Below are positions 38,836 through 47,616 of a stretch of DNA of 64,000 nucleotides, piece by piece. The stretch spans positions 1,984,001 through 2,048,000 of the forward strand of contig OZ240210.1 in NCBI GenBank assembly GCA_965197495.1. Direction: 5' to 3'. The notes beneath the pieces were generated by a model. It did not search any database. It saw only the letters and a program-made list of their open reading frames with translations, and was not told the DNA's origin. The number at the start of each line of letters is the position of its first letter. Within the stretch, counting starts at the first letter, position 1. This stretch comes from SMYC01 sp965197495. Lineage in GTDB: Bacteria > Acidobacteriota > Vicinamibacteria > Marinacidobacterales > SMYC01. Made by a program: the position numbers and the translations under genes.

Positions 38836-38844
38836 GTCGACCTC

Positions 38845-39279
38845 CTACTCGATATCTGAAGGAAAAGGCTCGAAGGCAATGCTGAGCACCGCCTCAGCCT
38901 CCGCATCGAACGCCACCGGATCGCCGAGCGCCTCGAGCTCGAGCGCCTGAAGAGAGCTTTCCGAAGAGGAAGACGCGATCCAGATGCTCAGAACCGCGGC
39001 GCCCACGACGGCCGCGGCGAGCGGCAAAAGACGTAGCGCGAGCTGGCGCCACGTCCACCAAGGCGCAATCGACTGCTCGTCGCGCCGCGCGCGAAAACGC
39101 ACGATGAACGACGGATCGGGCTCGAGCTGCGGCAACGTTCGTGAGCCGAAGGCTTGGACGAGCTCCTGGCAGCCGGCGCAGCCATCCACGTGTAGCTCGA
39201 CGGCGCGCGCTTCATCCTGGGGTAGCTCACCATCGAGCCAGATGGAGATTCGATCTTCAGGACAATCAGGACAGGCCAT
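38845..39279 (-). CDS. Membrane-anchored anti-sigma factor with zinc-binding domain
   Basis: Starting at MACPDCPEDR (39279), the protein is 144 residues. HVDGCAGCQEL gives the HxxxCxxC of zf-HC2/ZAS anti-sigma factors, and a single membrane segment follows (LLPLAAAVVGAAVLSIWIA). The short C-terminus would be periplasmic. It overlaps the sigma gene by 14 bp. The frame is open to 39321 but the earlier start is unlikely. Confidence 0.85.
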   Translation of the reverse strand: MACPDCPEDRISIWLDGELPQDEARAVELHVDGCAGCQELVQAFGSRTLPQLEPDPSFIVRFRARRDEQSIAPWWTWRQLALRLLPLAAAVVGAAVLSIWIASSSSESSLQALELEALGDPVAFDAEAEAVLSIAFEPFPSDIE

Positions 39280-39799
39280 GTGCCTTCTCCTCCATGAAAG
39301 CCTTGAGCTCGAGCCGGGCACGGTGGATATGCGTGCCCACCGTTCCTATCGGCCAACCCATGGCTTCCGCGATCTCTTGATAACTCAAACCTTCAACTTC
39401 CTTCAGCATCAGCGCCGCACGATGATCGGGCGAGAGAGTTGCGAGCGCTTCCGTGACATCCCAGCCAGCTTCGAGCCCCTCGTGTGGGGTCTCGGACGGC
39501 TCGCGCGCCTCTTCGAGCGCCACTTCGGCCTTACGGCCGCGCCGCCGCAACTCGTCGTGAGCTCGCCGGTTCGCAATACGAAAAAGCCAGCCACGCACCG
39601 TTCCGTCCCCACGATAGGTCTCGGCCTTGCGATAAGCGGTGAGAAAGGTCTCCTGCGCCACATCCTCGGCGAGTGCTCGGTCCCGAAGTAGCCCATAGAC
39701 AAGGTTTCGAACCCCGGCTTCATATCGGATGACCAACTCTTCGAATGCCCTTTCATCACCGTCGAGATACCGGGCCAGCACGTCTCGGTCCGCATCCAT
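39266..39799 (-). CDS. ECF (sigma-70 family) RNA polymerase sigma factor
   Basis: A 177-residue two-domain sigma factor. Region 2: VIRYEAGVRNLVYGLLRDRA, AEDVAQETFLTAYRKAETYR. Region 4: LSPDHRAALMLKEVEGLSYQ, EIAEAMGWPIGTVGTHIHRA. It is the first gene of the sigma/anti-sigma/sensor/efflux operon and a matching ECF-type promoter lies just upstream, so it probably activates its own operon. Confidence 0.93.
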   Translation of the reverse strand: MDADRDVLARYLDGDERAFEELVIRYEAGVRNLVYGLLRDRALAEDVAQETFLTAYRKAETYRGDGTVRGWLFRIANRRAHDELRRRGRKAEVALEEAREPSETPHEGLEAGWDVTEALATLSPDHRAALMLKEVEGLSYQEIAEAMGWPIGTVGTHIHRARLELKAFMEEKAHGLS

Positions 39800-39848
39800 G
39801 GGCGACCCAGCATAACGCGCCGCCTTTCCACGTGCCGGCCCTACTAAT

Positions 39849-39876
39849 GAGACGCCGCACGACCGCGTTTTATTTC
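39849..39876 (-). promoter_or_regulatory. Candidate ECF promoter of the efflux operon
   Basis: On the minus strand GAAATAAAA (39876-39868) and CGTCTC (39854-39849) fit the GGAATAAA ... CGTCT pattern common to many ECF sigma factors, about 50 bp before the sigma start codon. An autoregulated promoter is expected here. The assignment rests on pattern alone. Confidence 0.5.
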
Positions 39877-39959
39877 AAGAATCGAACAAAAGCCTAGCCA
39901 ATGAAGAAGGTCCACGGTCTGTTTGCGTTTTCGGACGTGAGCGCACAGAGAGCAGTAGA

Positions 39960-40295
39960 ATGAAGGAGATGAACAAGCACCGCCTCGCCGAAGAGCGAAG
40001 CCTCGCGCTTCACCGTGCCATCGCCGACCGCCTCACCGACGGGGGTGCCGTGCTCGAGCGAGCGCGGGCTCGCGTTCACCAATGGTTGGAGACCGGCGAA
40101 GTGGCGTCGTACTGGGCGCAGGAATGGGATCGAGCGCTCTCGAAGCCCTTGGCGGAGATCCAGGCTTTTCTCGTGGATTGCAGCGAGCACGCTACGGCGA
40201 TGCGCCAAATGACGCCCTTTGCGGGGGCCATCGATCCACGGACGCGCTGGCGCATTTGGCGTGATGCCCGCCAAACGTTCGAGCAACGCTCATGA
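39960..40295 (+). CDS. Small protein upstream of a DUF6036-like gene, antitoxin candidate
   Basis: A 111-residue (or 108 from the ATG at 39969) basic helical protein, e.g. SLALHRAIADRLTDGGAVLE and DPRTRWRIWRDARQTFEQRS. I do not recognise a domain. It overlaps the next gene by 4 bp. The two-gene layout resembles toxin-antitoxin or phage-defence nucleotidyltransferase pairs in which a small helical protein precedes an MNT-fold protein. Confidence 0.6.
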   Translation: MKEMNKHRLAEERSLALHRAIADRLTDGGAVLERARARVHQWLETGEVASYWAQEWDRALSKPLAEIQAFLVDCSEHATAMRQMTPFAGAIDPRTRWRIWRDARQTFEQRS

Positions 40296-40813
40296 GGCGA
40301 ATAGACCTCGAGCATATTATCCGCGCGGCCGCTGAGATCGCAGACGACTCCGAGATTATCGTGATCGGAAGTCAAGCGATACTTGGAAGCTTCCCAAACG
40401 CTCCCGAAATCCTGCTAATCTCGATGGAGGCAGACATCTACCCGAAGAGTCGTCCCGAGAGGTCCGACTTGATCGATGGTTCCATCGGAGAACTCTCGCC
40501 GTTCCATGACCTGTACGGTTACTACGCCCACGGCGTCGACGAAACCACCGCGACCCTTCCCGACGGATGGAAAGACCGACTCGTCCTCGTGAGAAACGAG
40601 AACACCAGAGGGCACTCGGGGTGGTGTCTCGACCCTCACGATCTTGTCATCGCTAAATGCATCGCTGGGCGCGAGAAAGATATCCTCTTTTTGGAAGGCG
40701 CCGTCGAAGGACGTCTCGTTTCGCGTGACACCCTGCAGACACGGCTCGCGAAAACGACGCTAGACGATCAACGTCGCAGGCAGGTGACGGCCCGGATCGA
40801 TCGCGCATTCTGA
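40292..40813 (+). CDS. DUF6036-like nucleotidyltransferase-fold protein
   Basis: A 173-residue protein. IIVIGSQAILGSFPNAPEIL (GSxA helix of nucleotidyltransferase folds) is followed by MEADIYPKS, where a D-x-D-like acidic pair should lie, and by DPHDLVIAKCIAGREKDILF, which resembles the AbiEii-type helical tail. DUF6036 proteins are described as nucleotidyltransferase relatives; substrate unknown. The overlap with the preceding gene suggests a two-protein unit. Confidence 0.6.
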   Translation: MRRIDLEHIIRAAAEIADDSEIIVIGSQAILGSFPNAPEILLISMEADIYPKSRPERSDLIDGSIGELSPFHDLYGYYAHGVDETTATLPDGWKDRLVLVRNENTRGHSGWCLDPHDLVIAKCIAGREKDILFLEGAVEGRLVSRDTLQTRLAKTTLDDQRRRQVTARIDRAF

Positions 40814-40981
40814 AGCCCCTGACGTTCAGAAAAGCAAAGGGGGCGTGCCCATGTCGAAGACGGCCTCGGTCTCGATGTCCACGGCTACCGCCGCGGACGC
40901 ATCGCACTAACTTAAATTTTCCTCTCCCTCTCAGGGCCACCCGAGAATGGAGACTACTTATACGATACGATACGCGGCATC

Positions 40982-42297
40982 GTGAGCCTCGAGCGCGGAA
41001 CGTCGCTGGGAACGTACGAGATCCTTGCTCTCCTCGGTGTCGGCGGGATGGGGGAAGTCTATCGAGCGCGGGACCAGAAACTCAGTCGTGAAGTCGCCAT
41101 CAAAGTGCTTCCCGAGGAGTTCTCTCAGGATAAAGACCGCGTGGCCCGGTTCGAGAGAGAGGCTCGGCTCCTAGCCTCGGTGAACCACCCCAACGTCGCC
41201 ACCCTTCATGGATTCGAGGATGTGAACGGGACCCGCTTTCTGGTCATGGAGCTCGTGGGAGGAGAGACGCTGGCGGAGCGGATTGCCGCGGGCCCCATTC
41301 CGATTGATGAGGCGCTGCCGCTTTTCAAGCAAATTGCAGAAGGCCTCGAAGCCGCCCACGACAAGGACGTCATTCACCGAGATCTGAAACCTGCGAATAT
41401 CAAGATCGGGTCAGAGAGGAATCCGAAGATTTTGGATTTCGGGTTGGCGAAGGCGCTTGGTGGAGACGAAGATCCTTCGGTCGATTCCTCTCAGTCGCCC
41501 ACCCTCACGAAAGGCACGGCTCTCGGCGTGATCATGGGCACGGCGTCCTACATGAGCCCGGAGCAGGCGCGAGGAAAGTTGTTAGACAGGCGGACCGATA
41601 TCTGGGCGTTCGGATGCTGCTTTTACGAAGCACTGACGGGCAAAAAGACTTTCGACGGCGCCAGCGTAACGGACACGCTAGCTACTCTCATCAAGAACGA
41701 GGCCGAGTGGGGAGCCCTACCCGATCGCGCATCCGCCTCGGTTCGGAACCTGCTAGTACGGTGCCTGAGCAAGGATCGCTCATGGCGGCTGCAGCACATA
41801 GGCGAAGCGCGCATCGCTCTGCACCATGCCATGGAATCCGACGACGACGCGGCGACGGAGCAGATGACGACGGCGGGCGGGCGAGGGCCCTGGGTGCTGG
41901 CCGCGGGGATGGCCATTGTCGCGGCCGCGGGCGCTGGCTAGCATATTCTTCGAACGAGACGGGCCGGGTTGAAGTCTTCCTTCGCAGTTTAGCGGGCTCC
42001 GAGAAGGAACAGGTGTCGATTGGCGGAGGCTCCGAGCCGGCGTGGGCCAAGAGCGGACGGGAGCTCTTCTACCGAAAGGGCCACGCGATGATGGCGGTCT
42101 CCGTCCGGCTCGAGCCCACCCTTGACGTTGGAAACCCACAGAAGCTCTTCGACAGGGATTTCCCGCGCGCTGATACCTTCGGCTCGAACTACGACGTGGC
42201 GGCCGACGGCCGCTTCCTGATCCTTGAGCCAGTCGAGCCGTTCGAGGCCGCGGAAGTCAACCTCGTGGTCAACTGGTTCGAGGAGCTGCGGCGGCGC
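40982..42297 (+). pseudogene. Ser/Thr protein kinase with deleted beta-propeller region
   Basis: Residues 1-280 are a complete Hanks-type kinase: GVGGMG loop, AIKVLP lysine, HRDLKPANI and DFGLAKAL, and the SPEQARG activation-end motif. A membrane segment starts (WVLAAGMAIVAAAGAG) and the frame stops at 41941. From there, in another frame, SSNETGRVEVFLRSLAG and GGGSEPAWAKSGRELFYRKG are the last blades of the PD40/TolB-type propeller usual in acidobacterial kinases. The middle propeller was deleted, and the 3' end is cut by an IS1634 fragment near 42297. The kinase part could still be active. The start at 40982 is a GTG. Confidence 0.75.
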
Positions 42298-43050
42298 CGT
42301 CACGGTTGTATCCGAGCCTGGCCAGCGGACAACTCACCCCCTCGAAGTAGCTTGAGGTTAGGTCATAGAGCGCGAGGCCGTCGTTTTGGAGATGGCGCGC
42401 CGCGAGTTTTTTTTCGATGACCTCCTGGCGTTTGAGAACCCAGTCCATGGCGGCATAGAGATCGTCTTCGTCGGCATCGCTCACCCCCAGGATTTCGGGC
42501 AGTGTGGTTGTGTGCCACCACAGGCTAGTCGCCAGCTTCGACTGCGGTTCGAGGATCCGGGCGACTACCATGGCCACGACCAAATCCCGCTCTGGTGAGT
42601 GTCGAGAGCCAACGAGTTTTTCGAAACCGAGCTGTCTCATGGCACTGAGCACCGCGTCGACGTGGCCGTGGTGCCGGGAGCCGTTCTCGACGATTTCGAA
42701 GGCGTCTTCGAGCGAAACGAGCTTTTGCCCCTTGAGTATGCGTCGGATGGCATCGACCTGCTCGCTCGGCAGTTTGGACAGGTTGGCAAGTGTGCGCTTG
42801 CGCGGTTTCTTGCTCTTGGCATCCCGATAGGACTCACGGAGCAAAACGGCGGGTTTGGAGTTGCGGTTGGGCACGATATCGATGTGCATGGCTACTATAT
42901 ACACTATATAGGCATATATAACAACAACAAATACAATAAAACATGGCTACTAATTGCAGGCAAAAATCACACCTCTAGCGCTGTAACTCCATGCGACTAA
43001 AGGTACTTTACCGAAGCGTGGGAGGGCTTACTGGGCAGAACTTCAGCCTA
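42298..43050 (-). mobile_element. IS1634-family fragment (N-terminal transposase part)
   Basis: The frame 42904 to about 42298 encodes about 200 N-terminal residues almost identical to the element at 13229 (KIVENGSRHHGHVDAVLSAM and following), up to FEGVSCPLARLGYN, where kinase sequence takes over. The outer end with the family inverted repeat (CCTTAGGCTGAAGTTC on the minus strand) is at 43050-43033. The distal half is missing. Confidence 0.85.
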
Positions 43051-43340
43051 AGGCCGGCGGCCGGCGTAGAAACAGCATTCTACGGTTCGTGAAAGATGCT
43101 CGTCCCGTGCGCGCAGCTCGGTGAGCGCACGGTTCAAATCGAGGAGCCACTCGGCCTGGGCAGTCACTACCGACACGCTCCTCGTCGAGGGCTTCGTGAA
43201 CGAGAGCCGTTATGTCGAGCGTCGCACCCCGATTCGTGCGGCGAAGATGGTTGTGCGCGATCCGGCGGAGCTCGTCATAGACGAGCGGGCTGATCGAAGG
43301 CCTCGCGATCCCCGCCGGCATAGGCGTGCAGAAGCTCAGT
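43051..43340 (-). pseudogene. ECF sigma factor remnant (acidobacterial type, TIGR02999-like)
   Basis: SPLVYDELRRIAHNHLRRTN and RGATLDITALVHEALDEERV are region 2 of the ECF group usually paired with Ser/Thr kinases. After a frame change, EWLLDLNRALTELRARDEHL and SRTVECCFYAGR are the linker and start of region 4. Part of region 2.4 is missing, and the IS1634 end at 43050 cuts off the rest; its terminal sequence supplies the stop. Sigma and kinase were probably neighbours before the IS event. Confidence 0.75.
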
Positions 43341-43445
43341 GATGGCACCCGATTCAATCAATGGTCTTGTCAGGGTCCAGACGCCGAGAACATCGCGGGA
43401 AAGTCAGCGCTCGTAAGAGCTCGGGCCAGCTGCTATCATCCGCGC

Positions 43446-44159
43446 ATGCTCCAGGCAATCTTGCTCGTAAGCCTTCTTCAAACGAGCGATCCGCGGGCGA
43501 TCGAGGTCGCCGACCAAATGATGGAGGCGCTCGGAGGCCAATCGAACTGGGACCAGGCGCGTTTCATTCGCTTCACCAACGTCCGGCGCAATCGCAAGGC
43601 GACGTTTACGTGGGACCGGCAATTAGGGCGCTTGCGGCTCGAAGCGAGAAACACGTCCGGCGTCCCCTATGTCGTGTTGATGAATTTGAACGCGCGCCAA
43701 GGGAGCGTCTACGTCGAAGGCAGGCAACTGCGCGGCAAAGAGCTATCCGAATATGTCAACCGGGCTGCCCGAATGTGGACGGGCGCCACTTATTGGTTTT
43801 TGATGCCGCTCAAGTGGAAAGACCCAGGCGTCATCCTCGCTTATGACGGTGAGGAATCGATAGGCAGCGTCATGTATGACCGCATTCATCTCTCCTTCGC
43901 CGACGTCGGACGCTCACCTGGCGATCAGTACTGGGCTTACGTAAACCGCGAGACGCATTTGATGGATCGCTGGAAATTCAAGCTCGAGGGCGGTGCCGAG
44001 GGGGAATATCGGTGGACGAAGTGGCACCGCTATGGCGGTATCCGAGTCGCGACCGAACGGACGAGCGCGGACGAAGTGATCCGCTTCGAGGACATCGTTG
44101 TCGCGAGTTCGATGCCCGACGCATTTTTCACATCGCCCGAGCCGGTCCCGCTTCGTTAG
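43446..44159 (+). CDS. Secreted protein of unknown function (DUF6503-like)
   Basis: From ATG 43446 the protein has 237 residues with a short hydrophobic leader (MLQAILLVSLLQTS). The body (IEVADQMMEALGGQSNWDQA, RFIRFTNVRRNRKATFTWDR, GEYRWTKWHRYGGIRVATER) resembles LolA/LppX-fold proteins annotated as DUF6503 or outer-membrane lipoprotein-sorting types. The frame is open upstream to 43326, but those residues are not plausible. Function unknown. Confidence 0.6.
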   Translation: MLQAILLVSLLQTSDPRAIEVADQMMEALGGQSNWDQARFIRFTNVRRNRKATFTWDRQLGRLRLEARNTSGVPYVVLMNLNARQGSVYVEGRQLRGKELSEYVNRAARMWTGATYWFLMPLKWKDPGVILAYDGEESIGSVMYDRIHLSFADVGRSPGDQYWAYVNRETHLMDRWKFKLEGGAEGEYRWTKWHRYGGIRVATERTSADEVIRFEDIVVASSMPDAFFTSPEPVPLR

Positions 44160-44192
44160 ACGCTGTCATCCGTCGTCCCTCGACGCGACCTC

Positions 44193-44216
44193 GTATCGAT
44201 GTATCGATGTATCGAT
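44193..44216 (+). repeat. Octamer tandem repeat GTATCGAT
   Basis: Three exact copies of GTATCGAT in the gap between convergent genes. A small satellite; no function is evident. Confidence 0.8.
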
Positions 44217-44268
44217 GCGCGACGCCTGCCGCGCAGGGAGATGCCACCGGCGCTCGCCCGGTTCGCTG

Positions 44269-46485
44269 CTAGCGATCTTGAGCCCGGCGGATGAGCTCCA
44301 AGAGCTCCGCACGGTAGCCGTGCCGGTCCTCGCCTTTTACTTCCGTGGCAAGCTCCAAAACGCTCCCCATCGTCGTGGACCCTTTATGGGGCGAGTCCCG
44401 CAGCAACATACCGAAGGAAGCCACCGCGGCCGCGAGCTTGAAATTCTCCGAAGCGGCCGCATAGGAATCCCGCGCGGCGCCGGCCGCCAGCGGATAGCTG
44501 AGCAGGCGGCTCGTGTCTTCATGGGGCGCTTTATAGCGAAGTTTCAGCGTCAACAGCTCGGCACTCTCCGTGGCCGGCGTGGATTGCCGGGGCTGTTGGT
44601 ATTTGAGGGGATCGATCGCAGCGGCCCCCGCGGCGCCGCCAGCAGGCACGATCTCGTAGAGCGCCGTGATCGAATGACCGGCACCGATCTCGCCGGCGTC
44701 CTTCCGGTCGTCGTTGAAATCTTCGGCCCGCAGGACTCGGTTCTCGTAGCCGATGAGGCGGTAGCTCCCGACCTGGGCCGGATTGAACTCGATCTGGATC
44801 TTCACATCCTTCGCAATCGTGACCAGTGTCGAATCCATTTCGTGCACCAAATGCTTGCGGGCTTCGTTGAGCGTGTCGATATAGGCATAGTTGCCGTTGC
44901 CACGATCCGCCAGCTTCTCCAGCGTGGAGTCTTTGTAGTTACCCATGCCGAAGCCGAGAACACTCAGAAAGACGCCGCTCCTCGCTTTCTCTTCGATCAG
45001 CCTCGTCAGGCCCCCCTGGTCGGTCAAGCCGATATTGAAATCTCCATCGGTCGCCAGGATGACCCGATTGATGCCGTCGGAGCGGAAATTCGCCGCTGCC
45101 GTCTGATAGGCGCGGGTGATGCCGGCGCCACCGTTGGTGGAGCCGCCGGCTCCCAGCCGCTCCAACGCGCCGAGAATCGTCGCTTTCTGATCGCAGCTCG
45201 TGGAGGGCAAAGCCAGTCCCGAGGCCCCAGCGTAAACGACGATGGCGACCCGATCCCGCTCGTCGAGCTTCTCTACCAGTAGACCTATGGACTTTTTGAC
45301 CAGCGGCAGCTTGTTCGCCGAGCGCATCGAGCCTGACACATCCAGCAAGAAGACCAAGTTGCTCGGCGGCCGGTCTTCCATCTCGAGCTCGGCACCTTTC
45401 AGCCCGATGCGCAGCAACTGGTGCTCCACCATCCAAGGAGCGGGCGCGACCTCCAAACTCACCGAAAAAGGCGCCTCGCCGTCGGGCTGCGGATCGTCGT
45501 AGTGGAAGTAGTTGATCATTTCCTCGATGCGAACGGCATCTCTCGGCGGAAGTCTTCCCGAGTTGATAAAGCGCCGCACGTTGGCGTAAGAGGCGGTGTC
45601 CACATCGATGGAAAAAGTCGAAAGTGGATTTTGCAGGACATCGAGAAAAGGGTTGTCCTCCACCCGGTCATAAGCCTCGGTGTTGAATCGCGCGTCGGCG
45701 CGGGGGATGTCTCGACGGAGAACGGGCGCGGGCATGGGCGCGCTTACACTCGGCGTCGTGGCGAGCTCACGAACAGGGCTGTCCGGGCCTCGAAGTTCAA
45801 GTGAAGACATGGAGCGCGGGTCGCGGGCCACCGACCGTTGACGTTGCATCGGCTTCGGCGACATGTCAGCCGCCACGCCACCGACCATGCCAGCGGACGC
45901 GCCAAAGTCGTCAGCCACCGCGAGAGTCTCGTCGAGCTCGAACGTCTCTTCAAACTCGGCCTCCACTTTGCTGTCCACGTTCAGCGCCCCCACAAGTGGC
46001 CGCTTGAACCGGAGTGCCGGGCTAGGCGCGGTATCAGGAGCGGGCGCTGTACGCCGACCGGCCATAGTGGGCGGAGTCGGCTGGGAGGGTTCCGTCGGCA
46101 CCGGGGCCGTGGGCCGGCTTTTGAGAACGTTCGCCTGCGGCGACAAGGTTAGAGCGACGGCGGGAAAAAGGGCGGCAGCGGCGGCGAGCCCACCAGCCCA
46201 TCGCCACCATCGTCGTCCCATCGCGGAAGGGACCTGCACTCGGGCTTGGAGGGCCTGCTGCTGGGCGTCCGGCCAAGCTGGCATCGGCTCCTGCGCGAGC
46301 TCCTCTTCCAGTTTCGCGGCTGCCTGGCGAATATCTTCCAAGGCTCGACGGGCGTCGGCAGAGCGAGCCAAGAGCGCTTCGATCTCTCGACAGGCTCGTG
46401 CGTCGTCGAGCTCATCCAGTGCATAGGCGGTGAATCGTGAATCGTTGATGTTGACATCGATTTTCGTCGGCTTCCTTGAGCTCAT
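44269..46485 (-). CDS. YfbK-like von Willebrand factor A protein with anti-sigma-like N-terminus
   Basis: From MSSRKPTKID at 46485 the protein is 738 residues. Residues 1-70 form a helical domain (FTAYALDELDDARACREIEA) like cytosolic anti-sigma regions; a single membrane segment follows (WWRWAGGLAAAAALFPAVAL). Then a linker, the YfbK N-terminal domain (NPLSTFSIDVDTASYANVRR), a vWA domain with MIDAS motif DVSGSMRSANK near residue 370, TDGDFNIGLTDQGGL, and a DUF3520-type C-terminus. The start overlaps the sigma stop by 4 bp, which argues that the N-terminus is the cognate anti-sigma factor and the vWA part the periplasmic sensor (inference). Confidence 0.85.
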   Translation of the reverse strand: MSSRKPTKIDVNINDSRFTAYALDELDDARACREIEALLARSADARRALEDIRQAAAKLEEELAQEPMPAWPDAQQQALQARVQVPSAMGRRWWRWAGGLAAAAALFPAVALTLSPQANVLKSRPTAPVPTEPSQPTPPTMAGRRTAPAPDTAPSPALRFKRPLVGALNVDSKVEAEFEETFELDETLAVADDFGASAGMVGGVAADMSPKPMQRQRSVARDPRSMSSLELRGPDSPVRELATTPSVSAPMPAPVLRRDIPRADARFNTEAYDRVEDNPFLDVLQNPLSTFSIDVDTASYANVRRFINSGRLPPRDAVRIEEMINYFHYDDPQPDGEAPFSVSLEVAPAPWMVEHQLLRIGLKGAELEMEDRPPSNLVFLLDVSGSMRSANKLPLVKKSIGLLVEKLDERDRVAIVVYAGASGLALPSTSCDQKATILGALERLGAGGSTNGGAGITRAYQTAAANFRSDGINRVILATDGDFNIGLTDQGGLTRLIEEKARSGVFLSVLGFGMGNYKDSTLEKLADRGNGNYAYIDTLNEARKHLVHEMDSTLVTIAKDVKIQIEFNPAQVGSYRLIGYENRVLRAEDFNDDRKDAGEIGAGHSITALYEIVPAGGAAGAAAIDPLKYQQPRQSTPATESAELLTLKLRYKAPHEDTSRLLSYPLAAGAARDSYAAASENFKLAAAVASFGMLLRDSPHKGSTTMGSVLELATEVKGEDRHGYRAELLELIRRAQDR

Positions 46486-47030
46486 TGGACTCTCCTCAGC
46501 GGTGGGGCGCCTGCGCTGGTATCTCGCGCGATCTGTTTCCGGATTGCCTTGAGACCGGTGTGGATCAAGAAACTCACATTGCTCACGCTCAGCTTGGTGA
46601 TCGCGGCGATCTCTCGGTAGCTCAAATCGTTCTGGAACTTGAGTCGCAGCACCTCTTGTTGCCGCGGGGGCAGCGTTTTCACCACGGAGAGGATGTGGCT
46701 CAAGCCCTGCTCTATCTCCAAGCAGGTTGTTACGGACGGGTCCGCGCTCTGGCACGTCTCCAGCCGGTCGTCTTCGAGCGGACGCATGCGTTTCTCCTTC
46801 CTAACCACGTCCAGGGCACGGTTGCGGCAGACTTTGAAGAGCCAAGCGGCCAGATGATCCTGCAGGCGGGCCGGGTCTTGGGTGCACAGGCGGAGGAAAG
46901 TGTCTTGCACGACGTCGCGGGCTCGCTCTAGGTCTCCGGTGATCTGGATCGCGTAGCGCGTGAGGGGACCTTGATACAGGCCAAGGGCGGTGCGAATCCA
47001 CTCCCTGCGCTCCAAACTGGCTGCTTCCAT
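46482..47030 (-). CDS. ECF RNA polymerase sigma factor coupled to vWA gene
   Basis: A 182-residue ECF sigma factor. Region 2: YAIQITGDLERARDVVQDTF and LAAWLFKVCRNRALDVVRKE; region 4: LPPRQQEVLRLKFQNDLSYR and EIAAITKLSVSNVSFLIHTG. It overlaps the vWA gene by 4 bp. ISL3 nested copy D lies 48 bp upstream, so the original promoter may be lost. Confidence 0.92.
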   Translation of the reverse strand: MEAASLERREWIRTALGLYQGPLTRYAIQITGDLERARDVVQDTFLRLCTQDPARLQDHLAAWLFKVCRNRALDVVRKEKRMRPLEDDRLETCQSADPSVTTCLEIEQGLSHILSVVKTLPPRQQEVLRLKFQNDLSYREIAAITKLSVSNVSFLIHTGLKAIRKQIARDTSAGAPPLRRVQ

Positions 47031-47092
47031 GGCCTTCCCTGCTCCTACCGTCTAAAACGGCTGAGCTTCCTTTTTCTGTCTCTCCTGCCATT

Positions 47093-47425
47093 TCAGTGGA
47101 TCCTCTCGAGGGTGAGACCGCCACAGTTTAGGTAGACGAGACTGATGAGAGCTTCGGCAGAGTGGAGTCCAAAGCTGCGGTGGCTCAGCAGCCGGATTTT
47201 GTTGTTCATTCCTTCGAGTCGGCCGTTGCTGAGTCTCCACGTGACCCACGCGATGACGCCATCGAAGTGGCTGCGGATCATCTTCGCCGCGCGTTTGACG
47301 GGCTCTATCCTCGAGCTCATAGCGCGCCGCAGCCATCCTCGGAGAAACTTCTTGGCCCATGTCTCGGTTTTGTAGGTGTAGAGGTCCATGAAGTCGTCGC
47401 GCAGAAGCATGGCGCGGTAGAGGTG
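47093..47425 (-). pseudogene. ISL3 transposase fragment, C-terminal part
   Basis: It encodes the last 110 residues of the copy B transposase, from LYRAMLLRDDFMDLYTYKTE to the stop, and keeps the catalytic Glu (GRLEGMNNK). The upstream part is replaced by IS21 sequence. Confidence 0.9.
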
Positions 47426-47616
47426 TGATTTGTCAGGATCATGACCCCACTTGAGGGCGTGTTTTTCAGAAACATTCCCCACCCCATTTTCAGAGACATG
47501 ACCCCGGCAAAGGGGTGAGTTTTTCAGAAACATGACCCCACTTTTCGGAGTCATGACCCCACCCCTTTGAGGCCGAGCTCGGCTGTGCGAGCCTTCTTGG
47601 AAACAAGGAGGTCGTA

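Noticed and set aside
47434..47570. Short regularly spaced repeats resembling a CRISPR array
   Set aside because: Units are 8-13 bp with irregular spacing and lie at an IS21 end; no cas genes are present. The TCAGNNN heptamers are also far too short.
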